Assembly (NCBI GenBank): GCA_018970255.1
Contig: JAGWWS010000001.1
Location: 62,001 to 126,000, forward strand
DNA: 64,000 nt
Reading direction: 5' to 3'
Source of the DNA: Verrucomicrobiota bacterium
GTDB taxonomy: Bacteria; Verrucomicrobiota; Verrucomicrobiia; Chthoniobacterales; Terrimicrobiaceae
Shown: positions 57,182 to 64,000 of the stretch, piece by piece
Position numbering within the stretch: position 1 is the first letter of the stretch
Layout of the letters: every line of letters begins with the position of its first letter
The notes under the pieces: model-generated
What the model was told of the DNA's origin: nothing
Seen by the model: only the letters and a program-made list of their open reading frames with translations
Databases searched by the model: none
Made by a program: the position numbers and the translations under genes

Positions 57182-58060
57182 TCAATCCAAATCGATGCGG
57201 AACTTGAACGGCGTGCGATGCGATCCCACGAGGATCGAATTCTCACCCTTCTTCAGATCGACGGTGAGCGTGGCATAGTTCACCCCGATCGCCGTTCCGT
57301 TCACCACCGTTCCCAAGGTGCTCCCGCGGTCGCGCACGAAATAATTATCCCCCTCGCGCTCGATCGAGCAGTGGCTCCGTGAAACTTGATAAGGCTCCAC
57401 ATCGTCGAGCGGATAATCGTTCGCAGAAAAAATGGTCGAGCTGTTTTTGTCTTCAGTGGTGGCCCGCCCGATGCGGAAGGGAAACTTCGAGATCACCACA
57501 GGATCCCCGCCGGCCGAAGTTCGTGATGCGCACAAAGGCGTGGAAGGTTGAATGCGGGCGCGCTTCACGCCCTGGAGAGGTTCGGCTGTTGCGGTTTCCA
57601 TGGGATTTTCGTTTCGTGTCTTTTCGATGGGCTGTTGCCGGTGAGGTGCAGGCGGCACGATGGTTTGCCGTCCGTTTGCCAATGTCGCCGCGCGGCTCTC
57701 GGCCCGCAGCTTCATCTCGAGATGAAGACGGTCGTTCACCGTCCTCAATCTCTCGAAAAATGTGGAAAGGTAGGGAAGCAACCGGTGCGGCTGCGACATG
57801 ATCGCATCATGAAAATCGGTCGGACTCATCACCTCGCACTCGGTGTTTTCGACGGTCCGCGCCGTCGCCGAGCGCGGACGCTCGTCCACCATCGCCATCT
57901 CGCCGAAGATGTCACCCGGCCCGAGTTGCGCGAGGATGATCGGCTTGTCCTTGCCTTGAATAGTGATCTCCACCTTCCCGGAGAGGATGCGATACGCCTC
58001 TTGGCTTTTTTCGCCCTCTTCAAAAATCGTGGCCCCGGAGGAAAAAGCAGTCGTCCTCAT
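57182..58060 (-). CDS. Cyclic nucleotide-binding plus FHA-domain protein
   Basis: A 292-residue soluble protein. The N-terminal cNMP-binding domain (about 1-110) has FSSGATIFEEGEKSQEAYRILSGKVEI and the phosphate-binding cassette LGPGDIFGEMAMVDERPRSATA. A basic linker (about 110-190) precedes a C-terminal FHA domain (about 190-290) with KFPFRIGRATTE, VSRSHCSIEREGDNYFVRDRGSTLGTVVNG. FHA domains bind phosphothreonine. No DNA-binding or catalytic domain is visible, so it may be a signalling adaptor. Standard promoter not identified. Confidence 0.85.
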   Translation of the reverse strand: MRTTAFSSGATIFEEGEKSQEAYRILSGKVEITIQGKDKPIILAQLGPGDIFGEMAMVDERPRSATARTVENTECEVMSPTDFHDAIMSQPHRLLPYLSTFFERLRTVNDRLHLEMKLRAESRAATLANGRQTIVPPAPHRQQPIEKTRNENPMETATAEPLQGVKRARIQPSTPLCASRTSAGGDPVVISKFPFRIGRATTEDKNSSTIFSANDYPLDDVEPYQVSRSHCSIEREGDNYFVRDRGSTLGTVVNGTAIGVNYATLTVDLKKGENSILVGSHRTPFKFRIDLD

Positions 58061-58174
58061 CGGCGTTGGGATAGTCGGGGGAGCGTAGCCATTGTGAGGG
58101 TGAGAAAAGTTTTTCCGAACAGCCCCGATTTTGTCACGAAAATTGACTGAGCATTTTTCGAAAATGACCGTGGC

Positions 58175-60583
58175 CTACTCGGGCGAACTGTTCCAAAACT
58201 TCGTCGCTGCCTCACTCCAATCCCGCGTCTCCACCCGCGCCCTTCCTGCTGCACCCATTGCCCGCGCGCCGGCGGGGTCATCGGCCAGCCTGCGGATCGA
58301 TTCGGCGAGGTCGTTCACATCGAGGGCTTTCGTGATGAAACCGTCCACGCCGTGCGCCACCAGGTCCCTCGGTCCTCCCACATCCGAGACGATGACCGGA
58401 ATCCCGCTCGCCTGCGCTTCCAGCACCACATTCCCGAAAGTGTCGGTCGTGCTGGGGAACACAAAAAAATCCGCCGAGGCATACCCGCGTGCCAAATCCT
58501 CGCCCGCAAGATACCCGGTGAAAATCGCATCGCCGAGCAACCGCCGCATCTCGCCCATGTAGGGACCGTCGCCCACGATGATCGGCCGCACCGGCGTCTT
58601 CCATTCCGCGAGCCGCCGCGTCGCCGCCACGAGCAGGTCGAGGTTTTTTTCCTTCGAAACGCGCCCGACGAAAAGCATCGCCGCCTCGCCGGGGCGCAAT
58701 CCCCGCGCCTCCCAAAATCCCCGGTCACGCTTCGAGGGATGGAACAAACGCGTGTCCAACCCCCGCGGCAGAATGCGCAATTGCTCCCGCGGAATCCCGC
58801 GCTCGATCCAGCATTTGCGATAGTCCTCGGAGTTCACATAGATCGTGTCGAGCTGGCTGTAGAACCAGTGCATGTAATTCCAGGTGAGCGTTTCCATGAA
58901 CGAGTCGTCGGTCAGGATCCTCACATATTGCGGGAAGTCGGTGTGGTAGATGCCGACCGCGCGCAGCCCGAGCGCCTTCGCCGCCGCCAGCGCGCAGAGC
59001 CCCGTCGGTCCCGGCGTGCTGATGACAAGTTCGGTGAAACCCTCGCGCTCGAGCCAATCGAAAATCTGCAGCACCGGCGGGAAACTCAGGCGCTGCAATT
59101 CGTATTCCGGCAGTTCGAACTCCCCGATCGGCTCGAAATTTTTCAGCGGCACGCCGTGGTCGGCGACCTCGCTGCGGCAAGTGACGATGGTGAAGTCGTG
59201 CCCGCACGCCACGCCGGCGGCGACCATTTTCCGGATCGTTGTCGCCACGCCGTTCACATCCTCGAGCGTGTCGGTGAACCACGCCCGTTTGGTGTTTTTC
59301 AAAAACCCCGGCACCCCCTCCCCGAGCCCCTGCGCGGTCCCCCGCAGCCAATCGCGCTTCGGCAGCCGGAACGCATGGATATACGGGCCCAGCAACGCCA
59401 CGATGGGCGCGAGCGGGATCACCGTCTGGATGCTCTCGAGGAATTTCCCGCGCGAGATTTGCTGGATGAATTCGGTGGCAAAACGGTAGCCGAGCTTGTT
59501 GGCAAGCCGGTTCGCGATGAGGAACGCCCGCCGCTCGGCCTCGGCGACGCCGGCGGTCTCGAGCGCCATTTCCCGCCGCAGCTCCGGCTGATCGAGGGCT
59601 TGCGAGAGCTGCTTCCAGAGCGACATGTTGCCCGCCTTCGCCATCTCGAAAATTTTCCCGGTGAGGATCCCCTGCGTAAGGAAACCGAACTTGTCCATGA
59701 GCGAGAACTCCGTCGGGTCCTTCCCCTCCATGAACCGCGCGGTGATCTTCTCGAGCAGCGCCCCCGTGGGGTCGCCGGGCTTGAGCGGCAGCCGCGCCTT
59801 CGCATACCGGAACGCCGTGCTGTAGGTCCCGTGCGCCATCGCGAGCGGCGTCCCTTCCCTTCCCCCCGCCTCGCAACGCCCTTCGCGGATGTTTTGCAAA
59901 AACTCCGCCACATCCCTGCAGGGAGCCGAAGCCGTGAACGCCGTGCCGGCCGTGGTCCCGCCATGGTCGTCCGAACCGCCCGTGAAAACCTTGCGCCAAG
60001 GCTCGTCGTGCGTGGGCTCGAGCCCGGTCCGTGCGTTGAAAACTTCGATCTGCCTCGGCGTCAGCCCGCCGAAAACCTCGCGCGCCGTCCGGCTCAACAA
60101 GCCGCAATAGCGCCCGTTCACACCCTCGAAATGCCGGAACAAAAGCGCGAGCCGCTGCAAGTGCGCCGCGCCGAGCTTGCCATTCAAACTGTGGAACGGA
60201 TGGGCCACCGAATGCGCGATGCCCTGCTCGAAAAGGTATATTTGCAGGTCGTAAACACTCTCCCGCACCCGCTGGATCTCGCGGTGCTGCGCCTCGTTGA
60301 TTCCCCACACCAAAATGTGCACGCGGCATTCGTCCTCGGGAAAAACCGCCGAGACCTCCTCGCCCACGATCACATCGGGCAGGTCCGCGATTTCGAGGCA
60401 GCCATCGATGGTGTTCTGGTCCGTGAGCGTGACGAACCGCATCCCCGCCGCCCGCAGCATGGAGTAAAGCTCCCTCGGCTCCGACGCGCTCGCCGGGAAA
60501 TCCAGCCTCCGCAAAACCCAATCCGCCGCCCTCACGCTGAACCGCGAGTGGATGTGGAGGTCGGCGCGGGTGGAGGAGTTCAT
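58175..60583 (-). CDS. PHP phosphoesterase domain fused to a GT4 glycosyltransferase
   Basis: An 802-residue fusion. The N-terminal PHP domain (about 1-240) shows DLHIHSRFS, FVTLTDQNTIDG, AHPFHSL and TGGSDDHGG (metal-binding His/Asp). A middle helical region of about 140 residues follows. The C-terminal GT-B glycosyltransferase (about 395-795) has AMLFVGRVSKEKNLDLLV, IVGDGPYMGEM and DTFGNVVLEAQASGIPVI. The combination could couple hydrolysis of a phosphorylated intermediate to glycosyl transfer. The start at 60583 is fixed by the PHP motif. It begins 2 bp after the deacetylase-like gene. Confidence 0.88.
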   Translation of the reverse strand: MNSSTRADLHIHSRFSVRAADWVLRRLDFPASASEPRELYSMLRAAGMRFVTLTDQNTIDGCLEIADLPDVIVGEEVSAVFPEDECRVHILVWGINEAQHREIQRVRESVYDLQIYLFEQGIAHSVAHPFHSLNGKLGAAHLQRLALLFRHFEGVNGRYCGLLSRTAREVFGGLTPRQIEVFNARTGLEPTHDEPWRKVFTGGSDDHGGTTAGTAFTASAPCRDVAEFLQNIREGRCEAGGREGTPLAMAHGTYSTAFRYAKARLPLKPGDPTGALLEKITARFMEGKDPTEFSLMDKFGFLTQGILTGKIFEMAKAGNMSLWKQLSQALDQPELRREMALETAGVAEAERRAFLIANRLANKLGYRFATEFIQQISRGKFLESIQTVIPLAPIVALLGPYIHAFRLPKRDWLRGTAQGLGEGVPGFLKNTKRAWFTDTLEDVNGVATTIRKMVAAGVACGHDFTIVTCRSEVADHGVPLKNFEPIGEFELPEYELQRLSFPPVLQIFDWLEREGFTELVISTPGPTGLCALAAAKALGLRAVGIYHTDFPQYVRILTDDSFMETLTWNYMHWFYSQLDTIYVNSEDYRKCWIERGIPREQLRILPRGLDTRLFHPSKRDRGFWEARGLRPGEAAMLFVGRVSKEKNLDLLVAATRRLAEWKTPVRPIIVGDGPYMGEMRRLLGDAIFTGYLAGEDLARGYASADFFVFPSTTDTFGNVVLEAQASGIPVIVSDVGGPRDLVAHGVDGFITKALDVNDLAESIRRLADDPAGARAMGAAGRARVETRDWSEAATKFWNSSPE

Positions 60584-60585
60584 GG

Positions 60586-61344
60586 TTAGCTTCGGCGGGA
60601 GAGCAGCCATTGCTGATAGGTCATCGCCCCGCCCCCGGCAAGCGCCGCGCCCGCGAGTTCCAAAACCTGCCGCCGAATCGCGCCATGGTCCCAATCCGGC
60701 GGATGGATGCCGACCCTCACCAGAGGCCCTGCGCCGGCCACCGCGAAAAGCGCCCGGTTCCAAACCAAACTGCACGCCCGCCGCCACCCCGCCCGCACGC
60801 TCCAAACCAAACTCCGCGCCCGGTGCACCGACCCCGTTTTGAAATCCACCACCGTCCCGATGCGCGTTGTATAATCAAAACCCATCTCCCGCACCGCCCC
60901 TTCCGCCTCCGCCCCCAGCAACCACGCCGGCGCGATGAAACCCACCGCCCCCACCCCGCACGCCCGCAATTCCCCCATCCCCGCCTCGAGCCTCCGCCGC
61001 GCCTCCTCCCGCCCGAGGTCGTAAAATTCCCCCTCGCCGGCCGTATAATGCTCGGTCACGAGCCTCCGCCCCCAGCCATCCCCCTCGCTCCGGTCGCGCA
61101 AATGCCGATACCCGTGCAGCACCGCCTCATGCCCCTCCGCCACCTTCGCACGAAGCCATTCCGCAAACGCCGCATCCTGCGAAATCCGCCCCTTCCCGTG
61201 GTGGTCGGGCACCACGAGCAGCGACACCCGCCCGCACCCCGCCGCCCGCAAATCCCGCAAAATCCCCTCCGTCCGCACGCCCGTCAGCGGGCTCACATCG
61301 TGGACCGAAACCACCACAGCTCGCTTTCCCGGGGTTTTTTGCAT
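60586..61344 (-). CDS. Polysaccharide deacetylase-like protein (DUF2334 type)
   Basis: A 252-residue protein with a NodB-like fold: [10 protein letters not shown] (HD pair at the first strand), [12 protein letters not shown] (a His-x-x-x-His-like element) and [14 protein letters not shown]. These match the DUF2334/polysaccharide deacetylase family, which removes acetyl groups from sugars. The C-terminal part (about 180-252) contains a final HPPDWDH metal-like motif. Start 61344 is chosen over in-frame starts at 61359 and 61404 because it lies just before the first strand. Divergent from ftsH with 35 bp between. Confidence 0.82.
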   Translation of the reverse strand: MQKTPGKRAVVVSVHDVSPLTGVRTEGILRDLRAAGCGRVSLLVVPDHHGKGRISQDAAFAEWLRAKVAEGHEAVLHGYRHLRDRSEGDGWGRRLVTEHYTAGEGEFYDLGREEARRRLEAGMGELRACGVGAVGFIAPAWLLGAEAEGAVREMGFDYTTRIGTVVDFKTGSVHRARSLVWSVRAGWRRACSLVWNRALFAVAGAGPLVRVGIHPPDWDHGAIRRQVLELAGAALAGGGAMTYQQWLLSRRS

Positions 61345-61379
61345 TTGCCAACCCCGCATCTTGCGCGAAGCTTGCCGGA

Positions 61380-63425
<2,046 letters not shown>

Positions 63426-63623
63426 CTGGTAACGCGGGCGTAACGCCTGCGGGCGGAAATCATTCGATTTCAGGCGGCACGCCTGACCCATGAGAGGGCA
63501 TTCGCGCCGTTGGATGCCCGGACCCGCGGTCCCGTTCGAAAAGGGCAGCACGCTCAAAGAGCCGGGAAACCGTGCGGGTTCTTCAAAGTTGCTTGTCTAC
63601 CAAACCGCGCTTACGCTGATCGC

Positions 63624-63845
63624 GTGGAACGCATCACCATTGATCCCGCCGTCATGTCCGGAAAGCCTTGCATACGGGGACTTCGAGTGACGGTGGCTAA
63701 TATTCTGCGGCAATTAGCCAACCATCGCACAACCGCCGAGATTCTCACAGCCTACCCCTATCTCGAGCCCGGGGACATCGACGCCTGCCTGGCATACGCC
63801 GCCCTGCGGGTCGAAGACGAGGAGCTTGCGGTGTCTGCCGCGTGA
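63624..63845 (+). CDS. DUF433 antitoxin-like protein
   Basis: A 73-residue protein from a GTG at 63624, matching the DUF433 family: RITIDPAVMSGKPCIRGLRVTVANILRQLANHRTTAEILTAYPYLEPGDIDACLAYAALR. DUF433 proteins form pairs with DUF5615 toxins, as here. An upstream ATG frame would add about 38 residues without family similarity. A possible promoter TTGCTT (63589-63594) and TACGCT (63612-63617), 17-nt spacer, would put the start codon at or near the transcription start (leaderless). Confidence 0.8.
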   Translation: MERITIDPAVMSGKPCIRGLRVTVANILRQLANHRTTAEILTAYPYLEPGDIDACLAYAALRVEDEELAVSAA

Positions 63846-64000
63846 GGTTTTTGGTGGACATGAATCTCAGCCCGGACTGGTTGCCGGTTCTGGCCAACCA
63901 GGGTTGGGAAGCGCGTCACTGGAGTTCCATCGGGAGGGGAAACGAACCCGATCCCGTCCTCTTGGATTGGGCGCGGGCGAACAGCCACATTCTTTTGACT
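63842..64000 (+). CDS. DUF5615 PIN-like toxin, truncated by window end
   Basis: An open frame beginning with GTG that overlaps the antitoxin stop by 4 nt. The translation starts VRFLVDMNLSPDWLPVL and continues with HWSSIGRGNEPDPVLLDWA, typical of DUF5615 (Mut7-C-like PIN nuclease) proteins with a conserved Asp near the N-terminus. At least 53 codons are present, and the rest lies beyond the window. Confidence 0.75.
   Translation, partial: MRFLVDMNLSPDWLPVLANQGWEARHWSSIGRGNEPDPVLLDWARANSHILLT

Overview
The window is GC-rich, densely packed chromosomal DNA from a Gram-negative-type bacterium, most likely a member of the Verrucomicrobiota. Evidence for a didermal envelope is the heptose pathway (HldE kinase domain, GmhB), OmpA-type and lipobox proteins, and a radical SAM enzyme of the hopanoid enzyme HpnH type. 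A PEP-CTERM exported protein, PP2C/STAS signalling, GTP-type PEP carboxykinase and frequent GTG/TTG starts with 4-nt stop/start overlaps fit that phylum. The assignment is an inference from gene content, with no rRNA gene to confirm it.

Layout. 0.1-2.9 kb: a lipoprotein and ComEC. 2.9-9.7 kb (minus): an unknown cytosolic protein, an OmpA-domain protein, GlnD and a double-FtsX permease, probably one operon. 9.8-10.8 kb: a coiled-coil membrane protein overlapping a tiny lipoprotein. 10.7-16.2 kb (minus): DASS symporter, aldehyde dehydrogenase with a small membrane protein, HpnH-like radical SAM enzyme, then rplM-rpsI with a strong terminator. 16.2-22.1 kb (minus): glycosyltransferase with a DNA-binding-like tail, flippase-like protein, PF03773-type permease, its TIGR03943 partner and a GHL10 hydrolase. 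22.3-28.6 kb: PEP-CTERM protein, ligA-vanZ, transglutaminase/TPR protein and ogg. 28.7-30.9 kb: pyruvate kinase and a short flagellin-like gene behind a sigma-28-type promoter. 30.9-36.5 kb (minus): lipoprotein, STAS, PP2C phosphatase, grpE, dnaJ, nnr. 36.6-38.9 kb: a decayed transposase interrupted by an IS481-type element. 39.1-40.4 kb: rpsU, an SDR-like gene and a candidate 6S-like RNA. 40.4-46.5 kb: a manganese-type ABC transporter operon, whose first permease carries a fused DtxR-like domain, plus a CorC/CNNM protein, divergent from mntR. 46.5-51 kb: RlmI-like methyltransferase group, RidA, and the hldE-gmhB-cytosine deaminase operon. 51-58.1 kb: two exported unknowns, phoH, pgpH-like HD protein, pckG, and a cNMP/FHA protein. 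58.2-64 kb: PHP-glycosyltransferase fusion with a deacetylase, ftsH, and a DUF433/DUF5615 pair cut by the window end.

Most genes are housekeeping or envelope functions. The points that look least routine are (i) the structured RNA candidate at about 40.2-40.4 kb with its own promoter, (ii) the divergent flagellin with a sigma-28 promoter outside any flagellar cluster, (iii) the permease-DtxR fusion beside a free MntR with a palindromic operator between them, (iv) the glycosyltransferase with an AT-hook-like tail, and (v) an FNR-type palindrome beside a stem-loop at 25.75 kb. No tRNA, rRNA or CRISPR array was seen.
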